From Drosophila pseudoobscura (Eukaryota > Arthropoda > Insecta > Diptera > Drosophilidae): 64,000 nt of DNA. Shown here piece by piece: positions 47,484 through 59,939 of this stretch (position 1 is the stretch's first letter; every line of letters starts with the position of its first letter). The stretch spans positions 25,318,001 through 25,382,000 of the forward strand of contig NC_046681.1 of NCBI RefSeq assembly GCF_009870125.1, given 5' to 3'. The notes beneath the pieces are model-generated. The model had not been told where the DNA came from, ran no database searches, and worked only from the letters and a program-made list of their open reading frames with translations. The position numbers and the translations under genes are program-made.

Positions 47484-50400
47484 TTTTCGTCGGATGTCAT
47501 AAACTTTTATGATCCAAAGACGAGGACAATGGGACGGCCAGCAGCAGCAAGCAGCTGTAAGCAGAAGTCAAGATGATTGGGCATTATGCTGCCGAGACCC
47601 AAAACCCAGTCCCAGTCCCAGGCCGGGACTCTGGGTCTCTTTCTTTTTAATGTTCATAGGGGTCGTCGCTGCTGCTTTGCACGATCCTCCGTCTCCTCCT
47701 CCCCCCCCATGGGTGCCAATTAAGATACGAAGAAGCGGTGCCTGGAGGGGGGGACGGATGCGAGACTCTGCTCTGGACCCTATTAGCAGCCATATTGGTG
47801 CAGGCACTGAGAAAAATCATACAGAAAATATAATGAAAATATTATGGAAAGGTGTGCAAATTTTTGTTTAAAAAATGATCAATGTTCTCAAAATATTTAT
47901 TGAAGGCATCCTTCATATTTAAACAATTTAAGAATAAAACTAAGATTATACAATTTTCTATTAGAAACAATTGAATTTTATACAAATTGAACAGATTTTC
48001 ACTCTAAAAAAATACTTTTCGTATTTTCTTTTAGTGTAATCCCTGCCATAAAAGTTATTCCCCGTTCGTGAGTGATCTGAGTAAGATCACTCCGTACATT
48101 TTATAGCCCCCACATACGGTCTCTGTAAACCCCGCTCCTGCATTTGATCTTGCTCTTGCTCTTGGTCCGTCCAATGGCCAACTGCTTTCACATGAAACCA
48201 GATACAGCCGACCATAAATCACTTGAGAGTGAGTGAGAGGATGAGGATGCTGCTTTTTATCCATTTTTGAGAATGTCATGGCATTTGCAAAATGGCGGAC
48301 AGGACACTGAAGAACATAAGCTGTGAATTCACCGTAATTTTGCCACAGCCCTGCTGTGTAATGCAGTAGCTGGAAACAAGGGGCTGTCAGGAGTGCAAGG
48401 AGTGCAGGAGTGGGACATCAAACAGTCTGTGGGAGTCGGCAAAAGTCAAACATTTCGTTCCAGCAGACTGACCAAAGGCCAGCGACCAAGAACTGCACCG
48501 GGAACGGGTTGAGTTCCTCAAAAATTCTGCCCAAGCATCGGGGGAACAGATATACATACACCCGAATCGGCATGTGCATTTGGCGTAACAAACAAATGCA
48601 AACACACACTCCGGGCTCCGTCGACTGCAGTCCCAATTTCGGTTCCAAATTTTTCTGTTTTTTTTTTAGCATGTAGGTGCGAAAAACGTTGCCGTCCTCC
48701 ACTTCCTTTATCTGCATCTGTATCGGTGGGTTTTTTCTGTGTCCATTTCTGGTTACTTGTCCCTGGGTTTTTGCATCGCATCGCTCTTACATAAAGTCAA
48801 AATATTGTCGGTACCATGTGTACAAACAGAGTAACCCCCAAAGCGAAAATATAAACCCATTCCCTCATTCCATTACGTCGGTATGCCTCTGACAGAGTTT
48901 TTAATCTTAAAACGTTTTTGGCCCAGGCCCAGGCCAGTGCACGTATTGAATTTTGTTGCACGGGTATCAAAATCTGGACAGGTTGTATATTTAACTTTCG
49001 GCTTTGACATTTCCGATTTTGCTAATCGTGTGCTCTATAAATCAACCGCTTGAGAGCCTCCGGCTGCCCATACCCAATGGAACACTACACCCATCCTGTC
49101 CTATCGATGGTGTCGTTGTCGTCTGGCACTTCAGATCGTCGTCTTGTTTGTTGTGACGGCAGGTCGATGGGGCGCCAATTAAATGGGTTTGAAAGGTATT
49201 TGCTTTATATACTACATATGTACATATACATATATTCATTTAGTATTTCATGGAAATTTGCTTGATATAAGTGCAATAAATGTTTAATCTATTGATATTT
49301 TATTCTTCACTTAAGTTTCACATAGAAAGATCATCGCTTTTTCGTTTGCACTCAAAAGATTAAACAGTACAATTCAGTACAGTCAATGTTGATCCAAATA
49401 TCAACTTGAAGCTTTGTTAAAGGAATCACATACATATGTACATATGTATGAAATGAAACTTCTTCTTCGTAGAAGTCGATATTAAAAAGCAACAAAAAAC
49501 GAACACTTTTTTTCCTGGCCTCAAATTGTTCGAAAAAGTCGAATGTATGTACATATAAGAAACCAAAATGAACCAAGTTTACCACTTTTTTAAGCGCTAT
49601 AGCTTTGCAAACACAGCAAAGGCACAGATCATAAGCCAATATACATACATACATACATATGTACATATGTATGTAGCTTTTAGATGCACCAGCAAATTTT
49701 GCATTCAAAAATAAACTTAACTTCATCTTTTTCCACCATCAAACACTTGCACAGTCTCTCTCCATATATTAACTGCAATCCACGTGTGTTTAATTGACTT
49801 TTTATGAACTTTAATTGCAAACAAAATAAAGAGACACGAAGTCAATGGCCACAAAGCTGCATGACAGCTCTCTCGCCCTGCTGTTATATGTTATGCCTGA
49901 GTGCAAGTGAGCAGGCAATAGTGGCGTGGCTGCAGAGAGCCAAGCAATGGCTGAGAGCGTCAACGAAGAGTCGGGGGAGGGAGAATAATTGACAAGCTGC
50001 TCAATTGACGTGACGTTTCTGTAGTCGTTGTTGTTGTTGTTGTTGCTGGCAGTAGGTGGAGCGTCGCGTTGCGACCATTGTGAATGATTAACCCACAAAT
50101 TAACCCTTAATAAAAAGATGAAGTTCTTGTGTTGGTATTTTTTTGTTCATATTTTATTTAAATATCTAAGCACATATACACACATACAAACATCAGATAT
50201 AAATTAATTGCCGCCATAATTGAACTAATTAAATTATATGAACATGGTTTTACATACATATGTATGTGTATGTATTTGTTTGTGGGCAAAAACGTTACAT
50301 TTATTTAGATTGTTTATTTTATTGTATTTTATTTTAATTTTGCTTTTGTGCTCAAATAATGCATTAAATGTAGTACTCGTAGGTATATTTTAGATTACAC

Positions 50401-51226
50401 TATAAGCTAATTGTTATTACGATATAAAAGTAATAAACGTTAAAACACTTTTTCTATTTAGATATTTACACGGGGTGAAGAATCAAGTTTTCTTTATAAT
50501 TAGTTGCACCAAAGTTTGAAGGTTTATCTCTTGTGCGATCTTGTACTAAATTATGTTAAGTATTTCTCTTCTTGCCCTTGCTGCATTAACTCTCTTTTTA
50601 AAACGGGGGGACGGCTAAAGTGAATTTGTTTTTCCAGGGCTTAAGAGCTTAAGAACTAGATTCATAGATATTTAAAACTTAGACGATAAACATTTACTTT
50701 AAATTACTTTTGAACAAAAAACAAACATAATACATACAAGAAGTGCGTATTGTGGGGGAAAGGTATGTTTATCAAATTTACATTAAACTGGAGAGCTTTT
50801 GGAGGGGTTTTTGTGTGCGTGTGAGCGTGGGGCAGCGTTATAACACCAGGAATATACAATCACAAAAATTAACAACGTGCAATATTCCAAGGCATCGCTG
50901 CGCCACACTACCTTCTCCCATTCACATTCGCCCATTATCTTGGGGTCACAAACAGTCTAACTGTGCAACCGTAAGGGTTAAGCCAAATCCACTGCAAGAG
51001 CAGAAGCACTGTACGCACCACCTCCATCTCCTCCCCGCCCGCTCACACCACCACCACCCACCCCCATTAGCGGATGCTGCTCGTGATGATGATCCATATA
51101 ACTGTTGTTGTGGATGATATTGTTGCTATAGCACATTGCTGTCGACGCCGACGTCGCTGCTCTTGGATGATGTCCATCGGCAGCAGAGGCAGCGGCCGCC
51201 GCAGCAGTGGCCCCCTCATAATCATG
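47484..51226. other. Intergenic and cad 3' UTR
   Basis: The part from 51226 down to roughly 50.2-50.3 kb is the likely cad 3' UTR, with several minus-strand AATAAA words around 50.15-50.33 kb. In D. melanogaster the cad 3' UTR carries the Bicoid-responsive translational control region; I did not identify it here. The rest, 47.5-50.1 kb, has ACATACATAC/TATGTACATATG palindromes (49430-49450, 49640-49675) and no supported gene. Confidence 0.45.
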
Positions 51227-51699
51227 TCACATCGACAGCGCCCCGACGCCGGCCACCGCCGCAGCGGACATCTGGGCACTGTGCTGGAGCTGATGGGAAT
51301 GCGCCGCTGCCGCTGCAAGCGAATGACTGTGCGCCGCCAGGTGCGGATGCAGGCGCATCGCGGGTATGTTCATGGCCATGGGATTCATCGAGTGCAGGGT
51401 GTGCGGCAAGTGCAGGCCCGGCTCCAGTTTCGCCTTGGCGTCCATCAGCTGGCTGTAGTCCGTGTGCTGAACCCCGCCCATCACATTGGGGTCGCTGCCC
51501 TTTTTGTTCTGTTTCCGCTCCTTGGCGCGACGGTTCTGGAACCAGATCTTCACCTGACGCTCGGACAGGGATAGGGTTTGGGCCAGTTCGCTCTTGCGGC
51601 GGATGGTGATGTAACGGGAAGTGCAGTACTCCTTCTCCAACTCCAGGCGCTGGAAATCGGTATAGACCACGCGATATTTGTCCTTGGTGCGGGTTTTGC
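51227..51699 (-). CDS. cad: Caudal homeodomain transcription factor, last exon
   Basis: Terminal exon with a TATTCTTTACAG acceptor at 51711-51700, about 157 codons, stop at 51229-51227. It begins [20 protein letters not shown] and contains the full homeodomain, with recognition helix [16 protein letters not shown] (Gln at position 50), followed by the Caudal C-terminus ([29 protein letters not shown], Ala/His/Gln-rich, ending VGALSM). Known role: ParaHox/Cdx factor that patterns the posterior embryo and gut, also used in gut immunity. The first coding exon (N-terminal region and the motif before the homeodomain) is not in the window and must lie past the right edge, so the intron is longer than 12.3 kb. 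Confidence 0.97.
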
Positions 51700-52344
51700 C
51701 TGTAAAGAATATGGAGAACTATGGTTAGAAAAGATTGAAACATTTCGAAATTTAATATAATAATCATGCGAGAGTAAAACATTCCTTAAAGATGCAAAAT
51801 CAAGCGAAATAAAGTGAAATGAAAACCATGCAAAGTATGAAAGATCATGTGCGCGGGAGACTGTCGTCAGCTTTTGCCCGACTTCTGGCACATCCAACAG
51901 CCAACCCATCCGGGGGCTATGTCAACCGAGACTCCACTTGGGATGGATGGATGGCTGACTGGGGAGAGTGACTGACTGGCGTCAGGTGGACAAACATGCT
52001 TCATTCTCATCGGGGGGCTCATCTTGTTATAATAGATGACAATATTTAAATTATGATAGCCATAGAAAGCTGTCACATGCCATGGCCCCCAGCAACAACC
52101 ATGCAAACCCCACAGCCCCCCCCAGTCGAAGCGGTAAACATGAAAAATATTTCACAAAGAGCCGACAATCATCAGAGTCAGTTCTGGGTAATGGAAAAGG
52201 GGATTGTATAGGGTAGGTTTACCTGGCGCTGAGCTGAGCTGAGCGCAATTAGTCAATCAAAATTCAAATAAGTGACAAAGCAAGAAGACTAGAATTAACC
52301 ACAAAAATACACAAATAATAAAACAGAAAAAGATGAGAAGCTTT

Positions 52345-52512
52345 AGAGGCCGAAACTTTTGATACCCTTGAGGATCATATGATGATACATTTAAGCATCT
52401 AATTTCGATATTTGTAATTTTTTTTTTGGAAATTCATATTTTTAAAACTGATACTTTGGACCTGTTGCAAACATTTGCTCAAACTCATAATACCCTCTGC
52501 AAGGGTATCGGG
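52345..52512 (-). mobile_element. INE-1/DINE-1-like repeat (best-preserved start)
   Basis: On the minus strand it starts ATACCCTTGCAGAGGGTATT (52508-52489), then GAGTTTGAGCAAATGTTTGC. It ends AAGGGTATCAAAAGTTTCGG with CCTC, at about 52345. This copy shows the family's start hairpin and TTTGCAAC block most clearly. Confidence 0.65.
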
Positions 52513-55351
52513 AGATAGAGAGAGAGAAGAACAAGACTAGGAGATGAGAAATAGGCATGAAAAAGGCCACGGGATCATGCCATAGAGTGCCTACGTGATA
52601 AGCACACCACCAACACCAGCAAACCGGCATATTCTTGGGCAAACAACATTTTTGGAATGGGGATTTTGCTCTAATTTTTTATGTACGATACGTACGGTAC
52701 GGTACCTTCTCTTCTTACAATTAAAATCGAGCAAACAGACAAACAAACAAATATTTTCACAGATGATAAAGTTCAACCAGCAACAAAAACAAAAAAAAAG
52801 GCAACGTCACAGTGGTACTAGAACCAGCATTTGTAGGAGACAAGGTGAAAGATTGTAGAGAAATATATACAAAGGTGTTAGAGACATTAGGGATGCTCTA
52901 AAATTTGATCTTAAATCTATTTTGTATGAGAATTATGTACATTTCAACATAAAATAAAACTAAACGATCATCTTACTTATAAGGAAATGTATTTCATGAG
53001 ACGAGGTGGCAAAACCTGACAGAAGCTTCTTAGGCAGCATTTTTATGTGGAATATTGGTATTTTCTTTTATTCCAAGTTATGGCGCGACTGGCTCTATAC
53101 TAAGCTTTGTAGACAAAGCTGCTCTCCCGTTTAACCCAGTGCTTTAAAGCTCTGAGATTCAATTGAGCGCTCTTTCCTTACTGTTTTCCTCTGATGCTAT
53201 CTCTGTCTGTCCGCCACAGCTGGTACTGAAAACCGTCTGTTCTTGTGGCTGTTCCTCTCTTATCTGCTCGCTCTCGCTCTTTTATTTGTTCTTTACACTT
53301 TGCTTAGACGTGAATTTATTACAGTCGCTCTGTCTCTCCCTCGGCGCTCGTTTATTTGGTCTAATGTGGTAATACCTCGTACTAGTACAAGTACTACTAT
53401 AAAACAACGAAACCCTCAAAAACTACGAATAATGTTAAGCCTTTTAGTTCTGTTATGTCCACATTCATAATCTAGTATCTAATAAATTTAGAATTTCCAG
53501 TCTGCTTTGCAATTTTTCATCTAGCGCGTGTTCTTGTACTCCAAATCTAATGATAAAGTGGGCACGGCTCTCAGAGTGGGCGCAGGGCATCGCTCTGGGG
53601 CTGATAACACCAACCCCACCGTAACCCGAAACAAAGAACGGAACGTGTTTAGACACAGACTTGACGGATCTGAAGAGTGTGCACAAATAAAAGGAAAAAC
53701 CAGCACATCAACAATATTATCAACTTGGTGAGGATTTACTGGGTAAATTCTAGAAAATAAAACATATTTTTGGATGATTTCGCAATCTGAGGGCAAACTA
53801 ATAGGAGCTAAGGTGGAAATAGAATTGTGTGGGCTATTACGTAAGAGGTACAAGATCTTGAAGATCTAGAAATCAAAGTGAAAGATAAGCAGAAAAACTA
53901 TATACATATAGTGTAAATAATAGTTAAGGAAGTGCCCTCTCCACTTGACGATTTATCACTTGGATTTGCAAATTTCTAGAAGGTTGAAGGAACTTTACAC
54001 AATACTTTTTTTTTTGTTATTTAAACTGTGTAAGTAGTTGGCAAATAACTTAATTTTTCTATTCTATCGAAGGGATCATCTTATGTTACAAAATTATCTA
54101 AAAATTAAATCTGGTTTTAAGATCGCATTGCAAAAAGGCTTTCCAATATCCCCTTATTTGCTTATGTATTTTCCTTTATCAATTCTTCAGATCATAGAAG
54201 TTCTTCTTTCCTAAATAGTCAATCAAAATTCACCCTAGTTTTTACCACAATACGACCCCATTACTATGGATTTGTCGTAGCAACCTCTTTGAGGCGCTGT
54301 AGCTGTACCACAACGGGGTTATCTCTATCTTTGCCACAAGCACACAAGAGCTTTATCTAGTTACCACTTTGAGGTCCCAATTTCTCACACCTGAAACGGA
54401 GCCAGAGCCACGCATTGCAAACAATGGAATCCGCACAGAATTAGAAGGAGACAAACTGGAGCACAAGCTCTAGAAGGGGTATGGAGTGGGTGGCACCACT
54501 GACCTTCACAGTCATAATCTAATAAATTTGTATATGTATACGTATACGTATACGTATATTGTATATAAAACTATAAAGTCACTATATCCCTACCCACAAT
54601 ACTGAGTGTTTTATTGGGGTCCATAAACAAAGCCAAACAAACACCATGCATGAATGTAGATCAAGTAGAGCTAATGCTAATGTCTGCCCCTACCATACTT
54701 AGTCTAAAGCCAACTGTCTGAGTCCCCACTAAGATCTTCCTAACTCCTACACACTCTTACGCTCTGTGGCTTTATCAGATAAGATTATGAATGAATGGCA
54801 AAAAAAAAGCACAAGAAGAGCAGGGAAAAACATCATGAAAACCTCGTCATTTATACAAATAAATTTCGTTTCAAAATCTTTCTGATATATATCCAGGGGA
54901 TATACTTAACAACATATATATTTATAACGAGTATGTTGCTTGGCTTTAGCCATACAAATATATTTATTTGTAATTAAATAAAAAATTGTGCGTCAAGGTG
55001 TGACATTTTTTATGGCTTTGTCACTGGAGGCCTCGTCATGTCTGCCTGCCTGCGTGGTGTACCAAGGTTCGTAATTTATATCAAATGGAGCTCTGTATTC
55101 GATACACCCATACGAGGCTCTGCCTAATTGAAAGTTTGATTTTCTTTAACTTCTAATACTATTGACTGGAGTTTGTTTGCTTTATATATATCCCCCTCTC
55201 TCTCTCTCTCTCTATATTTATAATGATAGATTAGTTTGGCTGGGCTTTGCCCGTCGGCATAGTTCAAAAACCAATTGGATCCCATTCTAGGGTGCAGACG
55301 ACACACGCACTATCCTAATCCCGGTTGAGGTCTATATCAATATCAATGGAG

Positions 55352-55963
55352 TTACAAACTGTAGAGTTTCAATCGGGTGTAGGGAATCGGAGGGAGTGAA
55401 ACTTTGTCCAGATAAGCCTTAATGGTTGTTCTGCACTCATCGAGTGCGTACAATATGATATAGGGGTTGGGGTTTGGATAGTTGATTGGGTTCTCTCTAT
55501 TGATTGCTAGTGCAGAATGAGGCACTGTGCGAAAATTGGGGTTCTTTGCGCTTCCGATATGTATGTAAAAACTATAATTGAAACCATTACAGAGTTTTGT
55601 ACTATGTGGTCTTCGTTTTGGGGTTCTTCTATATGTTTTGATATATGTATTCTGATATATCTCTTCCAATTCATACATTCAGCTCTAGTATAATCCTTTT
55701 CTCCTTTCAGCTAAAGAATATCTCTTGAATGTCTCTTGAAGGATCTCCCAGTGTATTCTATAATTCCTGCCTGGGCCATCTTTAAACATTAACAATCCTA
55801 ACAATCGAGTCCAATTGCTTATGGATCGATTCCCATAACTTCCAATAACTTCAAATGCCGACAAAGGCGAATTGTTTAAACAGCACAGAACATGACTTAA
55901 GAGCCATGCCAATGGCAAATACAGAAATAGTAGTACAGCAAAAGTAAAGATCATTTGGGCCAT
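55352..55963 (-). other. Two same-frame open stretches in the cad intron
   Basis: 55963-55685 encodes 92 aa with a hydrophobic start (MAQMIFTFAVLLFLYLPLAW). After TAG-AGC-TGA the same frame stays open for 108 codons (55678-55352, MYELEEIYQNTYIKTYRRTP). Together there are about 200 codons with two adjacent stops. No family recognised. It may be a decayed nested gene, or chance in AT-rich DNA. Confidence 0.2.
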
Positions 55964-58790
55964 AAATTATATCAGGTTGGTGCCGTGCCTACCTCTGTTC
56001 CTGTCAATTGGAACAGCTGTTGATTGCTGGGCAATTATGTGGTCTGCTCCCCGGAGAGAAATCACGGGCCAAGGACAAGGACAGTTGCAGTTACAGATAC
56101 AGTTACGCTACGGCGGATGTAACAGTTACTGTTGCGGTTAGTTACGGCTAACCGTTAAGGGTCTTTCAATGTGGTGGTGGTTTGTCCCGCCCCATCCCCC
56201 GCTGAGCGTTAATTTGTCACTTGCAAGGGATAAGCACTAGCGTTGAGTAGCCCCTGTGACATCTTTGTCCCGTTTGCCATGCCAGACAGATCTGTGAAAA
56301 TTCTTTTGGGAGACATTTGTTACCTGACTTACACCAGTATTCCGTATTCGTATTCCGATACTGGTCTGGTCTGTTCGGATTTAAACGTTTTTGGGGGCGG
56401 GTGGATGGAAACGTTAAAGCTTTTTGCAGGCAGAAACTTTTGTTTCGAACCGAAAGAGCAATTTCGTCTATGGCACCCCGGAGGATTGACAGAACAACAC
56501 AGCAACACTTGACTTTTCTGACACTCTGCCTGCCTTCTTCCTCCCTGGTGGGGAGGGTAAACCCCCTCTTCAGATCTCCCTCTCTGGCTCGAACTTAAAG
56601 TCTGGCAAATAATTTTGCACTCTTTTCTTTGCTATTTCCCCTCTCTCTCTCAGCATCAGCACCATAAATGTGGGTGGGAGAGGAACAGAGAGAGAGTGCG
56701 AAGTGGTATATGTTTGTCTCGGCAGCAACACCACCCAAGCGACAATATAACAATAACATTTATTTGGCATTTTGCTGCTGTTTTAGCTGCTCTTATATCG
56801 TAAATATTAGCTCAAATTACATCATAAAATCATTTGATTCGATTTGACGTTTATTTTTTTCGTTTTCTTCCTTTTTCCTTGCTCTTCTCTTGGCTTTGGT
56901 TCGTTTCCTTCCTGGGGATCGAGAGAGCCTACCATAACCGTATATTACCCTTTGGGGTTGGGGTTTTTGGGCAAGGGTTTAGATGGCAAAGATTTAGCTG
57001 CTGTTTTCTGGGGGGTTTGTAAATAAGGCTGACATTTGCTATATGGTCGCTCCTTGTAATGGGAATTGTTTTGGAGAAATTTATGGTTGTAATTGTGGTA
57101 GAGGAAGTAATGAAATAGCATATAATAAGGATCAGCTTTGAGGATAAAAATAACATATATTATTTCATATTATAAGGAATATGTAAATGGTTTGGGTCGT
57201 ATCAAGGGTCTATCCTTCTTGTGTGTGTTCATAGGGATTTTGTTGAAATATGTTAGAATTAAAAACCATTTGGAAATTAAACACCATTAACAATAAGAAA
57301 TGAAGAATAATTATCGTTATTTAGGAAAGGTACTGGAGAATATGTGGACAAAAAATCTTTAAAATGTATATTTAGTATGGGTTTTCCTTTGAATACCATC
57401 ATAGCATTGTGGTTCCTATAAGACTGTGGTTTTATAAATACCTGGAGAATTTATGGAAGGATGGTAATTATTATATTTGATCATATATCTATCATTAACT
57501 AGATATAATTAGTGTTATTTCATTATACCTCCATTAAATATATATGACACAATATGAACATAAAATTCGACTTCGAATAATTAAGTTTAAATATTTACAT
57601 TCAGCTCTCGGTAATCAACCAAATGGCATCAAATTACAGTCAAGAAAAAAGTGTAACCTGAATAATAGAACGGATCATAAATAACCAGCACACACAGACA
57701 CACACACACACACACAGAGGAGTATAAAACAAAGAAATTCAAAATGGCTTCCATCAAGATGAAACATGCGACATGCAAACACTTTATATGGCATGCATAT
57801 ATATGTATATGATATATGTGTGTATATGTACGCTACACATACATATGCAAATGTAGGACCCCCTTCTCTAAGACCACTCCCAGCACTGCTCCATCCCTGG
57901 CCGGATGCAGACCGCGCCCTGGCACGCAGCATTATAAATTCCAACCAGAAAAAAACGAAAAAGGAAAAAGAAATAATAATATTATCAGATCGCGTGCAAC
58001 AAACGAATGCCGCTCGCGTACGTGCCCCGGCCAAATGTGGCACGCAACCAAGAGAGGCAGGCAGCAGCTGTACGAAGGGGCGGAAGGGGTTGCCGATGGA
58101 GTTGGGGAATGATTTGACGAGGCACGCCAATGGCAGCGATGGCTCCGACTCCAACTCCAACTCCAAACCGAAGTCTGAGTCTCTGAGTCAGCTCTAGAGC
58201 TCGTTTTATTTATGGCTTAAAGCGGGAAAGAGAGAGGGGTAGCCAGAGCGAAAGAGACAGCCATACGTGAGAGGGGGACCAACAAAATAAAATGGCAGCC
58301 ATCGGCGTACCAGAAAAATGTTGGCCTGCTGCTTATGGCCTGAATGAGTCGCCATTAAAGCCATAAATACCCAAAGGCCAGTAATAGAAAGAGAGGAAAG
58401 GATGGGGGACAGAGACTGGGATAGAAGCAGGAGAAGTAGAGCCTAGAGGGCTACAGGGCGGACCGTTTCTTTGGGCCACAACAAAATTATTTTCAAATGT
58501 ACGTTAATTATTTGCCACAAAAAGAAAAAAAGAAAGAAAAACTGCCACGACGACGACGATGCATGCCATAAATTTTATGGATATATGATATAGAGGAATA
58601 CTGCCAGGGAGCAGGGGAGGGCTGGGCTACATGGTATAGAGAGGTGGGGAGGGTAGGGTCCATTATTTATGATATCCCCCAACCACAAAAATGCAAGAAA
58701 AAATGCATGCAGCAAAACGCAAAACACAAAAATCGCATTAGACCGCAACAACAAAAAACCATTCAAAAAGGAAAGTTAACTTTTTAATAA

Positions 58791-58961
58791 TTAGTGGGAA
58801 ATGTTTGTGGGGATCCATTTGTTATGGATCCTCCGCCTCCTACCGCTTGCGTCCAACAATTCGCTCAGATCCTCTAAATTGGGAGTGCTGCACAGGTCTG
58901 CCAAATGTTGCAAAGGGTTTTCCAAAAGGATTACATATAGAATAATTAGAATAAGATTATT
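58791..58961 (-). other. Exon-like fragment in the cad intron
   Basis: A 56-codon frame without ATG, whose 3' two-thirds reads like protein (HLADLCSTPNLEDLSELLDA, then SGRRRRIHNKWIP) and is GC-richer than the flanks. An ATTTGGCAG acceptor-like site lies inside, though its pyrimidine tract is poor. It is on the same strand as cad. It could be a nested-gene exon, a retrogene scrap or an unusual cad exon. Confidence 0.22.
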
Positions 58962-59918
58962 TCATCAAAAGAGTACACTAAATGTTTGTATGTTAAAGGA
59001 AATATATGTATATTTTCAAAGACTCTGCATATAAAGAATTGTATCGGAGTTCTGGTGATATTTGATTTTGTCTTTGTAGAGTTTTGTTTTTCAAAACTAG
59101 TATTTTTATATATGATTCGGTGTTTTCGAATTTCTTGTATCTTTAAAATTATGCCGGCCACAGAAATTCACGATTTAAGGGTCTGAAATCCTGATATAAT
59201 AGGAGTCTGTACACAAAATTCGCTTGCTCTAGTTCTTAGAGTCTTTTAGAATTTCAAGACAAACCTAATATTCTACCAAATGTTAATTGTTAAATGTTAT
59301 TCCTTTAAAATTCGGAAAATCATTTTCTACAAATTAGCTTTGAACGATTCCCTCGTGATTGTTCGATCAATAATATACCGATATATACTCATAAATACAA
59401 TAAACAAATTAATATGCAATAAATTCTCTCAGTTCTGGAAGTAAACTATAAATGTTCTGAGGCCAGTAGAAGTGTCTTAGCTACTCTCCAGCTTCCCAGA
59501 GAGCAGAGCAGAGTGTTATCTCAGTGGGTTAAAAAACAAGACAAACGACTTTGCTCGGCTCGGCTCGGGTCAGCGTGCAACAATATTTGTTTAAACTCTG
59601 GGGTGAAACTGAGCAAATGTTGCACATAGCAAACACACAGACACACAGAATAGTGAGTGGGTGGGGGACAGGTTGTAGAACAATTACCCGGAAAGAAAGA
59701 GAGAACCGAATGGGGAAGCCTAGGCATAAGTAATCCCCTCATCAAGCGTATAATCATCCTAATCAAAGTTGGAAATAAAAATCACAAATATGGCAATCAT
59801 ATATATTCTCATTTCATTCATGGTTATGGGTCATTTCATTTATATGGGGGAGGCAGCATTTATTTTAGTTTTTTATAATTATTGCTACTTTATTGTATTG
59901 TTAAGCGATTAACGGGTG

Positions 59919-59939
59919 CCCCCCCCCCCCCCCCCCCCC
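59919..59939 (+). repeat. Poly(C) tract, 21 bases
   Basis: An uninterrupted run of 21 C. This is rare in fly DNA, its length is prone to sequencing error, and it may form an i-motif or G-quadruplex. Confidence 0.9.

Noticed and set aside
49430-49680. ACATACATATGTACATATGTATG palindromes as possible hairpin RNA genes
   Set aside because: Simple-repeat palindromes common in fly DNA; no miRNA-like stem with a mismatched loop is evident.
51074-51609. Long plus-strand frames over the cad exon
   Set aside because: Shadow frames antisense to the cad homeodomain exon, caused by its codon composition.
57675-58197. Overlapping 163- and 143-codon frames on opposite strands in the cad intron
   Set aside because: Driven by CA repeats and GC-rich text; antisense frames are equally open and no domain is recognisable.
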